DNA from: an uncultured Desulfobulbaceae bacterium
Lineage (GTDB): Bacteria > Desulfobacterota > Desulfobulbia > Desulfobulbales > Desulfobulbaceae
Direction: 5' to 3'
Assembly (NCBI GenBank): GCA_947259225.1
Contig: CAMYLK010000011.1
Coordinates: forward strand, 1-64,000
DNA length: 64,000 nucleotides
The position numbers and the translations under genes were made by a program. Below the pieces are notes generated by a model. The model was not told the origin of the DNA and made no database searches. It saw nothing but the letters and a program-made list of their open reading frames with translations. This document shows positions 8,826 to 17,067 of the stretch, in pieces (positions within the stretch are counted from its first letter, which is position 1; the number at the start of each line of letters is the position of its first letter).

Positions 8826-9164
8826 ATGTTGTATGTTGAGAGGAATCAGAAAGGAGAAATCATTACCGTTCGTCGCCAGTTGCCGGATGAAAATGAGGGG
8901 GAGAAGCTTCCTCTCCTTAACGGGGAAGTGCTTGCTTTCCTCGGCACCTCGGGTGAGATAAATTCACTGGCTCAACTTCTGGCCCTGACAGATGACAGCA
9001 TAATCCGCGTCCTGGAAGATCTTATTGACCTGCTTATAAAAAAGAATGTCATTCTGTTCACCGAGCTTCCCGAGGAGGCCCAGGAAAAAATCCGCGAACG
9101 TAAAGAAGTCCGGCTGAAAATCGGCACGAATGCGTTCATGGCCGATGATGAGGATATTCTTTAA
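8826..9164 (+). CDS. Small conserved acidic protein in the adhesion locus
   Basis: A 112-residue cytoplasmic protein without signal peptide or membrane segment. It starts MLYVERNQKGEIITVRRQ, has a helical middle (IIRVLEDLIDLLIKKNVILF) and ends in an acidic tail (ADDEDIL). The pattern resembles a family of small proteobacterial proteins that databases often label 'tryptophan synthase subunit beta like'; that name is not informative because no catalytic motif is present. A GGAG ribosome site sits 6 bp before the ATG. It is divergent from the exporter gene and convergent with lapD, so it sits inside the adhesion locus and may be a regulator or adaptor of it. Function is not established. Confidence 0.75.
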   Translation: MLYVERNQKGEIITVRRQLPDENEGEKLPLLNGEVLAFLGTSGEINSLAQLLALTDDSIIRVLEDLIDLLIKKNVILFTELPEEAQEKIRERKEVRLKIGTNAFMADDEDIL

Positions 9165-9178
9165 ATTCTCTTTCTCCT

Positions 9179-11140
9179 CTATGCTTCAGACTTTATTGGC
9201 CCGGGTTTGCTGATAAAATAGCCCTGGATAGCATCAAGATTGAGTTCCTGCAGTAGGTTGAACTGCTCTTCATTTTCTACACCTTCTGCAATAACAAGGA
9301 TATCAAGGCTATGCGCAACACCTGTCAATGAACCGATAAAGAAATGACTGTCACTGTCTGTGGTTTTCAGCTCATCCGTGTATGCCCTGTCAATTTTAAC
9401 GTAATCCGGCCTCAGTGATTTCAGGTAACCGAAATTTGAAAATCCCTGTCCGAAGTGATCAAAACCATACCCATGTCCCAGTTCCTGGACCCTGGAACCA
9501 AAACTGCGGATAAGCTCTAAATTCTGGACCGCACTGAATTCCGCAAATTCAAAACTCAACTTGGGGGCGCTATCCGGCAGTTTCTCCAGTGCATTCAACA
9601 CCCATTTCCTGAACTCGTCATCTTTCAAAGAAGAAGGAGAAACATTCACAGCCAGATGATCAGCACCAAGTACATCAACTGATGTCTGCATTGCTTTCTC
9701 CAGAACAATCCGGTCAATTGATGAAACCAGACCCAGACGCTCTGCAAGCGGCATAAACATTCCAGCACTCAGCAGCTTTCCTGACTCATCAATAATCCTG
9801 GAGAATACCTCAAAGTGGAATAATTTTTCGCGATCATCACATCTGACCGTAGGTTGAACAAACAATGTAATATTGCCTTCCTCCAGAGCTTTAAGGAGTA
9901 TATATTTCCATTTCTGCTGGCCACGTGTTTCAGCATCCTCTGCAAGCTGGTTGACAGTCCACTTGTTTTTACCCTCCTGCTGGGAGGCTCGAAGAGCAGT
10001 ATCCGCGCCGGAAAGAAGCTGCCCGAAATTTGTCGAACGCCTGTATATTACACCTCCTATATGACCGACATTATCAGTCAGGGTAAGATCTTCAACAGCT
10101 ACCTGGGACAACCCTTTAACAATATTCTCGGCAATATCTCCCGAATCTTCAGTTGTGACATCAGGAAGGAACAAACCGAAATCACCACCTGTCAGCCGTG
10201 CAATGGCACGGTTGGCAACCAGGCGGGTTTCATCCTGAAGAAGTCGGCTGACTTTCTGCAGAAGTTCATCACCTGCCTGGAATCCTTTCTCCTGATTAAG
10301 TTCATGCAGGTCCTTTATCTGCACAAGGAGAAAGGCTCCCTTGACAGTACTGTCTCCCCTGTCCAAGCGAGTTAATACCTGCCTCTCAAGGTAGCGCCTG
10401 TTGCCAAGACCGGTCAGGGAGTCATGATACGCATTCTTCCTGAGCCTCTCTGCCACCCGCGCCTGTTCATCAAACATATCCTTGACTTTGAAGGTCATCC
10501 TGTTCATGGCCTCGACAACTCTTCGCAGTTCTTTTGTTTTGGGAACTTTCTCCTGGATCTCATACTGCCGTTTACATAACGAATCAGCCTGGTGCTCAAC
10601 CCTCTGCAGAGGTTTGAGCAGGAGCCGCAGGCCCATGCCACCGCCAACGAGGACTATAATTCCCATTGACAGAAACCAAATTGTTGTACGAACAACGGTT
10701 TCCCAGAGTGTTTTATACGCATACCCGGGGTGACTCTCTACCACAACTTCTCCTGCCTGATTCCAACCGGACATGACTAATGATGAAGCGCGTGGTGTCG
10801 CGAGCGGCACAAGCCTGACAAACAGTTGCGGCACACCATCGATCCTGACCTGCAGGGTGCGGTCCACTACTACATTCTGCTCAATATCTACAAATCTGAT
10901 AATGCGGTAGTACCCGCGGTCAAAAACGGCGTTGAACATCGTTTCAACAGCCGGAAGATCATTTTGCAGAATATGCGGAGAAATTGACAGGCCGAGCGAA
11001 GTGGCAGTATCCTGGGCGTGCGACTCCAACTGATCAAGAAGAAACGTACGGGTGGAATTGAGTTTTGCAAACCAGGTGCCCGCAAATAACAGAAAAAAGA
11101 GAATAAGCGTAAAGATGAGGAGTTGCCTGTAGAGTGTCAT
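9179..11140 (-). CDS. lapD: LapD-like inside-out c-di-GMP receptor (degenerate GGDEF-EAL)
   Basis: A 653-residue membrane protein. TM1 lies at about 7-24, a periplasmic LapD/MoxY-type domain at 25-150 with the SGWNQAG loop (Trp126; the equivalent Trp in LapD docks LapG), TM2 at about 152-172, then HAMP, GGDEF and EAL domains. The GGDEF signature reads TGGDFG, the EAL motif reads EVF and the DDFG metal site reads DHFGQG, so both domains look catalytically dead, as in known LapD receptors. The expected role is to bind c-di-GMP through the EAL domain and hold LapG in the periplasm. It starts 14 bp after the lapG stop, forming a lapG-lapD operon. Confidence 0.92.
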   Translation of the reverse strand: MTLYRQLLIFTLILFFLLFAGTWFAKLNSTRTFLLDQLESHAQDTATSLGLSISPHILQNDLPAVETMFNAVFDRGYYRIIRFVDIEQNVVVDRTLQVRIDGVPQLFVRLVPLATPRASSLVMSGWNQAGEVVVESHPGYAYKTLWETVVRTTIWFLSMGIIVLVGGGMGLRLLLKPLQRVEHQADSLCKRQYEIQEKVPKTKELRRVVEAMNRMTFKVKDMFDEQARVAERLRKNAYHDSLTGLGNRRYLERQVLTRLDRGDSTVKGAFLLVQIKDLHELNQEKGFQAGDELLQKVSRLLQDETRLVANRAIARLTGGDFGLFLPDVTTEDSGDIAENIVKGLSQVAVEDLTLTDNVGHIGGVIYRRSTNFGQLLSGADTALRASQQEGKNKWTVNQLAEDAETRGQQKWKYILLKALEEGNITLFVQPTVRCDDREKLFHFEVFSRIIDESGKLLSAGMFMPLAERLGLVSSIDRIVLEKAMQTSVDVLGADHLAVNVSPSSLKDDEFRKWVLNALEKLPDSAPKLSFEFAEFSAVQNLELIRSFGSRVQELGHGYGFDHFGQGFSNFGYLKSLRPDYVKIDRAYTDELKTTDSDSHFFIGSLTGVAHSLDILVIAEGVENEEQFNLLQELNLDAIQGYFISKPGPIKSEA

Positions 11141-11154
11141 AATTTTTCTCCTAA

Positions 11155-11877
11155 TCAGATAAGGCCTTTGGGCATCCTCTCAAGAAGATTCTGCCAATGT
11201 CCGAGACGTTCACTCGAACCCACCAGTTTTCCTTTGCCCCGCTGCTTGGCAATCCAGAGCCCCGTACCGTTGAAACTGTATACAGGCAGTAAATCCTTGC
11301 GCTGTGAAGCAGGTTTAATAACTTGCACCAGGTTATCGAGAACCAGGGGTTCAGCTCCGGGTTTTTCATAATATGTCACAACCATATGTGCCTGGTTAAG
11401 CTTCAGGGCTTTGACATACGTCATGTTCAGTTTTTTCTCCGGTACACCGAGTATCTTCAAGGTAAAATATTTACCAATGGAAAAATCTTCGCAATCTCCA
11501 CCGTTACTGGCGAGGAGTTCAACCGGCGTTGCCCAGTAATCCTGTTTTTTCCAGTGTATAATATCGTCTACAAACTGCAGCTGGTTGAAAAAAGTATTTA
11601 CTTTTTCCAGTTTCTCCATGTCTGTTTTACTGGAGTCTTCACGGATGAGCTTAACCCAGGCCTGGAGGCGTTTTTTTGCATCCGGGCCATATTCTTTTTC
11701 AGCCAGGGACAACGTCTCCTCATCCAAACTGAAATTCACACTGGTGAGAACAGGTACGGAGATAACCAGGACGAGAAGGATGAAACCCGCGATGAAAAAT
11801 AAATGTTTGTTATCGGAGCATGCTTTACCTGGCAACAATGTATTCATCCTCTGCCTGGGAGACATATCCATGAACAT
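11155..11877 (-). CDS. lapG: LapG-like periplasmic transglutaminase-type cysteine protease
   Basis: A 240-residue protein with an N-terminal membrane/signal segment (about 26-44) and a bacterial transglutaminase-like cysteine peptidase (BTLCP) domain. The triad is visible: Cys129 in GGDCEDF, His164 in QAHMVVTYY and Asp181 in LVLDNL. In characterised systems LapG clips the N-terminal retention module of a LapA-type adhesin after a dialanine motif, and LapD inhibits it. The adhesin ending at 2650 is the likely substrate, although its cleavage region is outside the window. The start is uncertain because several ATGs lie close together (11877, 11871, 11865 and 11847). Confidence 0.92.
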   Translation of the reverse strand: MFMDMSPRQRMNTLLPGKACSDNKHLFFIAGFILLVLVISVPVLTSVNFSLDEETLSLAEKEYGPDAKKRLQAWVKLIREDSSKTDMEKLEKVNTFFNQLQFVDDIIHWKKQDYWATPVELLASNGGDCEDFSIGKYFTLKILGVPEKKLNMTYVKALKLNQAHMVVTYYEKPGAEPLVLDNLVQVIKPASQRKDLLPVYSFNGTGLWIAKQRGKGKLVGSSERLGHWQNLLERMPKGLI

Positions 11878-11982
11878 ACATAATCGTTGCGTTATGGACC
11901 TGCTGGCGGGTGTGAAAATTTTTTATTGTTTTACCACAGTTACAATTGCGACAGGAGCAACATCAAAAAATAAGATGCCAAA

Positions 11983-12024
11983 ATAATGGCCCGGAAAGGA
12001 AATTATTTCTCTCCGGGCCATTAT
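11983..12024 (-). terminator. Hairpin terminator behind the TolC-type gene
   Basis: A perfect 13-bp inverted repeat, ATAATGGCCCGGA / TCCGGGCCATTAT, with a 16-nt loop. On the minus strand it is followed by TTATTTTGG, a modest T-rich tail. It lies about 57 bp downstream of the TolC-type stop codon and before lapG. Confidence 0.65.
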
Positions 12025-12080
12025 ATGTCCATCGTATTCGTAACGCTACTGATCAGGACATTCTCAATAGAGATTAGCTA

Positions 12081-13427
12081 TCAGCTCTGATCTGACTCCT
12101 CTTTCTGCTCGTCCTGTTCTTCCTCTTCCACCATAGCCTCTTCCGGCCATTGCAGTTCCAGAGATTTAACAAGATGCCCCATGCTGTTCATGATACGGTA
12201 TTGAGAATAAAGTCCGTCATATTGAGCATCCACAAGATCCCTCATGGAATCAATACGTTCGGCCTCTGCATCCAGAACATCAAGCAGGGTACGCTGGCCG
12301 ATATTCCACTGTTTGGTATAGGAGGTAGCGGTTGCTGTGGCATTTTCAACCCGATCCTTAAGATATTGTATACGGTCCACAACAGATTTGTAAGACATCC
12401 AGGAAAGCCTCATGCTTTCAACGACCTGACGATGTGTGGTGTTACGTGTTTCCAGGGCCTCACTGACCAGGTGCTTTGTTTCAAGTTTCCTGGCCTGGTC
12501 TCTCCATCCGCGGAAAAGATTATAGCGAAGGCGGAGCAATGCTCTAAAGTCATCCCTTTCATTATAACTGTAGCTCGTTTCTTCGTCCCAGTTTTTGTCA
12601 AGCTCGATATCAAGAATCGGCCAGTATGGTGCCTGGGCAACTTTTTCCTGGGATTTACGTGCGTCCAGGTCTGCCACTGCACCTTTCAGGGCCGGGTGGG
12701 AAAGAAGAGACATCTGCTCTGCCTCTTCCAGTGAAACAGGCATCATTGAATCAGGAGAAACAGGCTTTGTTAAACTTTCAGGCAAATGCCCGACAACGGA
12801 AAGATAATTGGTCTGTGCATCTAACAGGTTAGTCTGGGTAATGACAACATTTGACTTGGCAAGGTTCAGTCGGCTGTTGACCTGCTCCATATCGGCTTTA
12901 CGGTCCAGACCCGACTCACTCCTGAGTCTGATCTGGTCAGCAATACGTACGTGAATATCCAGGTTTTCCTTGGCAAGATCATGCAATTCCATCTTGCGAA
13001 GAACCTGCAGATACACCTCGGTTGTCCGGAGGCCGGTGTTCTCTGATGTTGACTGGAGCCTGTAGGCTGAGGAGCGAACACGTGATTCCTGGCGTTCCAC
13101 TTCATTCTTTGTGGCCAGCCCTGTAAACACATTCTGCCGCAGGCTCAGGGTGAGCAATTGGGGATCAAAGTTGTCATCAACGGGTTTTTCAGCATCGGTA
13201 TATCCCACGCCGCCTATGACATCAAAACTTGGAAGGTATGCTGAAAAGGCCTGACGTACTTCCTGATCCCTGGCCAGACGATTATAGGCACCGGCCCGAA
13301 CATCAGGATTGGTCTCAATCACATATTTTACAGCTTCCTGAAGCGTCTCAGCCAGTGACGTACTGCCCCAGGCAAACAGCCCCAGAACAACTGTAGTCAA
13401 GCAAAAAATACGAACCATATGAAACAT
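12081..13427 (-). CDS. lapE: TolC-family outer-membrane channel for type I secretion (LapE-like)
   Basis: A 448-residue precursor with a signal peptide (about 1-26, ending SLA) followed by the TolC start ETLQEAVKYVIETNPDVRAG. Two internally related halves of long amphipathic helices and beta strands are visible (AYLPSFDVIGGVGY; PYWPILDIELDKNW), with the RTLLDVLDAEAER motif near the end as in AggA/LapE-type TolC proteins. The C-terminal 20 residues are strongly acidic (E/D/Q-rich), an extension not needed for the barrel. It completes the tripartite exporter with the genes at 4987-8637. It precedes lapG on the same strand, but a hairpin separates them. Confidence 0.92.
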   Translation of the reverse strand: MFHMVRIFCLTTVVLGLFAWGSTSLAETLQEAVKYVIETNPDVRAGAYNRLARDQEVRQAFSAYLPSFDVIGGVGYTDAEKPVDDNFDPQLLTLSLRQNVFTGLATKNEVERQESRVRSSAYRLQSTSENTGLRTTEVYLQVLRKMELHDLAKENLDIHVRIADQIRLRSESGLDRKADMEQVNSRLNLAKSNVVITQTNLLDAQTNYLSVVGHLPESLTKPVSPDSMMPVSLEEAEQMSLLSHPALKGAVADLDARKSQEKVAQAPYWPILDIELDKNWDEETSYSYNERDDFRALLRLRYNLFRGWRDQARKLETKHLVSEALETRNTTHRQVVESMRLSWMSYKSVVDRIQYLKDRVENATATATSYTKQWNIGQRTLLDVLDAEAERIDSMRDLVDAQYDGLYSQYRIMNSMGHLVKSLELQWPEEAMVEEEEQDEQKEESDQS

Positions 13428-13633
13428 GTCAATCCCCCTTTATTTATAACTTGAAATTGTGGCCTACAGAGTAAATTATATTTATATTATCGCATTTACT
13501 GAAGCCTTGGTCAATTAATTTTGTTTATTACTGCACAGTTACCAACTCAAGACTCACCATTTATGACTCCCGTATTACATGCTGTAATACTTTGTGGCAT
13601 TAGTTTAATATTTGGGTTACTATATGATATGAC

Positions 13634-14095
13634 ATGAAAAAAAAGTCAGAGTTACAGATGCTTTCCTCCAACCTGCAAAGCGTGTTTGGAAGCAAAAACT
13701 GGCAGGCGCTATGGGAGACCCATAAACTTGTTGAACAGTGGCCCGAGGTAGCCGGTACAACTATTGCGTCAAAATCAGTCCCGGCATATATTCAAAAAAA
13801 TATATTATGGATTTACGTCCATGACTCTGTCTGGATGCAGCAGCTTCAGGCATTAAAACCTCAGGTTCTGGAAAATGTCAGAAATTTTTCCACTGTTATC
13901 GATATCCATGACATTCGCTGGCTGCTACAGCCGCATGACCTTAAAAAAAAACCAGCACCACGCAGCAGCACCAGTCCTTCATCAAGAATTGACCCTACAG
14001 AGCAGAAAGATTTCGAAAAAATTGTAAAATCGATAGAAAATGAGGAGTGCAGATCCGCCCTGAACAGTCTTTGGAAAGTTTATCATGATAATTAA
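13634..14095 (+). CDS. DciA-like DUF721 protein
   Basis: A 153-residue protein with the DUF721/DciA N-terminal pattern: an amphipathic start, WQALWETHKLVEQWPEVAG, then VPAYIQKNILWIYVHDSVWMQQL. Residues 95-153 are basic and probably disordered. DciA proteins help load the replicative helicase DnaB in bacteria lacking DnaC. Assignment rests on the tryptophan-rich N-terminal domain and size. The start codon has no strong ribosome site. It is followed by a 150-bp gap before the cysK-cysS fusion. Confidence 0.75.
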   Translation: MKKKSELQMLSSNLQSVFGSKNWQALWETHKLVEQWPEVAGTTIASKSVPAYIQKNILWIYVHDSVWMQQLQALKPQVLENVRNFSTVIDIHDIRWLLQPHDLKKKPAPRSSTSPSSRIDPTEQKDFEKIVKSIENEECRSALNSLWKVYHDN

Positions 14096-14248
14096 GTGTC
14101 ATGATTTCGTAATAACCCAACTAAGCCAATCAAATATAACTGCGAATTAAATATTTTGTAACTGAACCATAAGCTTTCGCGACGTTTAACGAACCTGACA
14201 TTTTTTTATACACTTTACCGTGACCTTCTGAAAATAACTTGAGCAACT

Positions 14249-16567
14249 ATGATTACCTCCATTCTTGAACTCATAGGCAACACCCCGTTAGTTCCCATAA
14301 TCAGGCTCAACCCTGTTACAGATGTTGTAATTCTGGCCAAGCTGGAATCTTTCAACCCGGGTGGTTCTGTCAAAGACCGCATCGCCCTGTCCATGATTGA
14401 AACAGGAGAAGAGAGCGGAGAGCTCAACAAGGACAAAATCGTCCTGGAGGCTACGAGCGGGAACACCGGAATAGGCCTGGCCATGATCTGTGCAGCTAAA
14501 GGATACCGATGCCGGCTTGTTATGCCGGAATCGGCCAGTGTCGAACGTAGGCAAATAATGCAAGCATACGGGGCCGAGATAATCCTTACATCGGCAAAAC
14601 GAAGTACAGACGGGGCTATTGAAAAAGCCTATGCCATGGGTCGTGAAAATCCTGAATTGTACTTTATGACCGACCAGTTCAACAGCGAGGCAAACTGGCA
14701 GGCTCACTACCGGAAGACCGCACCGGAAATATGGGAACAGACTGAGGGCGAGGTAACAGATATCATATCAACCCTTGGCACGTCAGGCACGGCAATGGGG
14801 GTCAGCAGATGGTTCAGGGAAAACCACCCGCACGTTTGTGTTTCTGCTGTTGAACCATTTTACGGACATAAAATCCAGGGACTTAAAAACATGAAAGAGT
14901 CCTATAAACCAGGGATTTTCAATAAGTCCGCCCCCAACCAGATAGTTAATGTTTCAGACACAGATGCGTTCCGGACAGCCCGGCAACTGGCCAGGGAAGA
15001 AGGTATATTTGTCGGTATGAGTTCCGGGGCATCCATGTACGCTGCCCTGGAGCGAGCCAGGGAAATTGAAAAAGGGTTGATAATTGCGATTCTGCCTGAC
15101 GGGGGTGAAAGATATCTGAGCACGCCTCTTTTTGTCCCGAAGGTCAAACACGAGTCAACCACTCCACAACTCAGGCTCTACAACACAGTGACAAGGAAGA
15201 AGGAGGATTTCAGGCCCATCCATCAAAAACGAGTCACCTGTTATGCCTGTGGACCGACTGCCTACCAGTCTCCGAACATGAGCCACTGCCGCAGACTCGT
15301 TGTGGCGGACATGATTACCCGTTTCCTTGGGGTCAAGGGTTTTGAGGTGGAATCCTTTATGAATTTCACCGACCTTGACGACAACACTATTGCCGGGGCC
15401 GATAAGGCGGGCGTTCCATTAAAAGAATTTACAGAGCAGTACATTGATGAATTCATGGATGCTGTCGATATCCTCGGCCTGAAGAAAGCTACAGGCTACC
15501 CCAAGGCCTCAGAGCATGTCGGGGACATGATTGAAATAGCCCATGAGCTTATTCACAAGGGTTTCGCCTACGAAAAACACGGTTCCATCTATTTTGATAT
15601 ATCCAAGTTCAAACCGTATGGACGTCTGTCAGGGGTAGATCTCGGAAAAATCAGAACCGGAAAAACGGTCGATCTGGACAACTATGAAAAGGATAATCCA
15701 AGGGACTTTACCCTGCTTAAACGCTCTACCCTTGAAGAGCTGAAAACCGGAATTTTCTATGAGACTGACTGGGGAAATGTCCGCCCGGGATGGCACATTG
15801 AATGTTCCGCCATGTCAACCCGCTACCTGGGTGAAACACTTGATATCCATACAGCCAGCCAGGACCTTATGTTCCCGCATCATGAAAACGAAATCGCCAT
15901 TGCCGAAGCTCTCACCGGCAAGCCGCTGGCCAACTACTGGCTGCATTCCGGAATTCTGCTTCATAACGGCAAAAAAATGTCCGCGGAGTCAGACAATATT
16001 GTCACACTTCGTGATATAATTGAAAGGGGATATACCGGACGCGAGATCAGGTTCCTGCTGCTCGGGGTACATTACCGGAAGCCTCTGCATTTCTCCTTTA
16101 AACGGCTCGATTCCGTACGCAAGGCGCTGATGAGGATCGATGAATTCACCCGCAAACTTCTCTGCCTGCCACCTGATCTCCCTCACCCTGATGTTGCCAT
16201 ATATGTCTCCGAACTTGAACAGAACTTTTACGAGGCAATGGGCGATGATTTTAACATTTCCGGAGCTATTGGAGCGCTGTTTGAATTTATCAAAAAAATC
16301 AACCCGGTGCTGCAGACAGGAAGCCTTGAAAGAGAGCAGAAAAACACAATCCTGCAAACATTGCGCAAGGTAAACTGTGTCCTCGGCCTTTTACGCCTGG
16401 AACAATGCCCCCTGGCCCCGGAAATTGACAGGATGATTCAAGAACGGGAAAAGGCTCGCCAGTTGAGAGATTGGGATGCCGCTGATATCGTCCGGGAAGA
16501 ACTCTTGAAAATGGGCTTTACGGTGCGTGATACAGCCACCGGCCCAGTCTGGGAGAAAATAAATTAG
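14249..16567 (+). CDS. Fused cysteine synthase / cysteinyl-tRNA synthetase-like protein
   Basis: One uninterrupted 772-residue frame. Residues 1-300 are a PLP-dependent O-acetylserine sulfhydrylase/CBS-type enzyme: lysine 42 in GGSVKDR, substrate loop TSGNTG (69-74), phosphate loop GTSGTAMG and a final MSSGAS. Residues 306-772 are a full-length class I cysteinyl-tRNA synthetase fold: CGPTAY (Cys334), WHIECSAMS (Cys519) and PHHENE (His544, Glu548) keep the four zinc ligands, and the anticodon-end motif KARQLRDWDAADIVREEL is present. The ATP signatures are altered: HIGH reads NMSH (343-346), KMSKS reads KMSAE (576-580), and the GGGIDL region reads TASQDL. It could charge tRNA-Cys with cysteine made by its own N-terminal half, or be a paralogue that makes another cysteine adduct. 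No other cysS gene is in the window. Confidence 0.88.
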   Translation: MITSILELIGNTPLVPIIRLNPVTDVVILAKLESFNPGGSVKDRIALSMIETGEESGELNKDKIVLEATSGNTGIGLAMICAAKGYRCRLVMPESASVERRQIMQAYGAEIILTSAKRSTDGAIEKAYAMGRENPELYFMTDQFNSEANWQAHYRKTAPEIWEQTEGEVTDIISTLGTSGTAMGVSRWFRENHPHVCVSAVEPFYGHKIQGLKNMKESYKPGIFNKSAPNQIVNVSDTDAFRTARQLAREEGIFVGMSSGASMYAALERAREIEKGLIIAILPDGGERYLSTPLFVPKVKHESTTPQLRLYNTVTRKKEDFRPIHQKRVTCYACGPTAYQSPNMSHCRRLVVADMITRFLGVKGFEVESFMNFTDLDDNTIAGADKAGVPLKEFTEQYIDEFMDAVDILGLKKATGYPKASEHVGDMIEIAHELIHKGFAYEKHGSIYFDISKFKPYGRLSGVDLGKIRTGKTVDLDNYEKDNPRDFTLLKRSTLEELKTGIFYETDWGNVRPGWHIECSAMSTRYLGETLDIHTASQDLMFPHHENEIAIAEALTGKPLANYWLHSGILLHNGKKMSAESDNIVTLRDIIERGYTGREIRFLLLGVHYRKPLHFSFKRLDSVRKALMRIDEFTRKLLCLPPDLPHPDVAIYVSELEQNFYEAMGDDFNISGAIGALFEFIKKINPVLQTGSLEREQKNTILQTLRKVNCVLGLLRLEQCPLAPEIDRMIQEREKARQLRDWDAADIVREELLKMGFTVRDTATGPVWEKIN

Positions 16568-16857
16568 TACCGGTCCAGAAACGATTATATTCACGTTCCA
16601 ACCATTGGCATTCGTTCATTATCCTTGTTGATTTCTCAAGGGATTCCCGTTACATTGCTCTGGCAAATTTATTGATCAAACCGGATTTCTCACAAAGATC
16701 GTCATGAGAAATCGGAAAGTGCTGTTGATACAAGGCTCTGCGCCAAAAAAACACACAGGTATACTGGTAGTATGTTGAAAATGTTTTTTCGGCCTGCAAC
16801 ACAGTAGGCGTAGTGCTTGCCAACCTCGCAGCTGATCGCTTGTGGAAAATGCGCTGA

Positions 16858-16934
16858 GCGCCAGTAGCTCAGTTGGATAGAGCAGGAGCCTTCTAAGCTC
16901 AAGGCCGGGGGTTCGAATCCCTCCTGGCGCGCCA
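16858..16934 (+). tRNA. tRNA-Arg (anticodon UCU)
   Basis: A 77-nt cloverleaf. The acceptor GCGCCAG pairs with CTGGCGC, the D arm is GCTC/GAGC, the anticodon loop CTTCTAA gives UCU (Arg, AGA codons), the T loop is TTCGAAT and the 3' CCA is encoded. The first anticodon-stem pair is a G27-A43 mismatch and the T stem has one G-U pair; otherwise it is regular. Confidence 0.95.
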
Positions 16935-16940
16935 TTTCAC

Positions 16941-16978
16941 ATAAAGGGATTATAACCGGTATGTTATAATCCCTTTAT
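16941..16978 (+). terminator. Terminator behind tRNA-Arg(UCU)
   Basis: A perfect 16-bp stem, ATAAAGGGATTATAAC / GTTATAATCCCTTTAT, with a 6-nt loop, followed by a T-rich stretch. It begins 7 bp after the tRNA 3' end. Confidence 0.8.
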
Positions 16979-17067
16979 TTATTCCACTCGGATCGTTTCA
17001 TCCCTTTTGCCAAGCGCTCGAATACAATATAATTAATCAGAAGGTTGTTTTATTTATCTCACCAACA

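Noticed and set aside
16702-16935. 77-residue minus-strand frame across tRNA-Arg(UCU), ending in MARQEGFEPPALS-type text
   Set aside because: This is a well-known spurious translation of tRNA genes; the tRNA is on the opposite strand.
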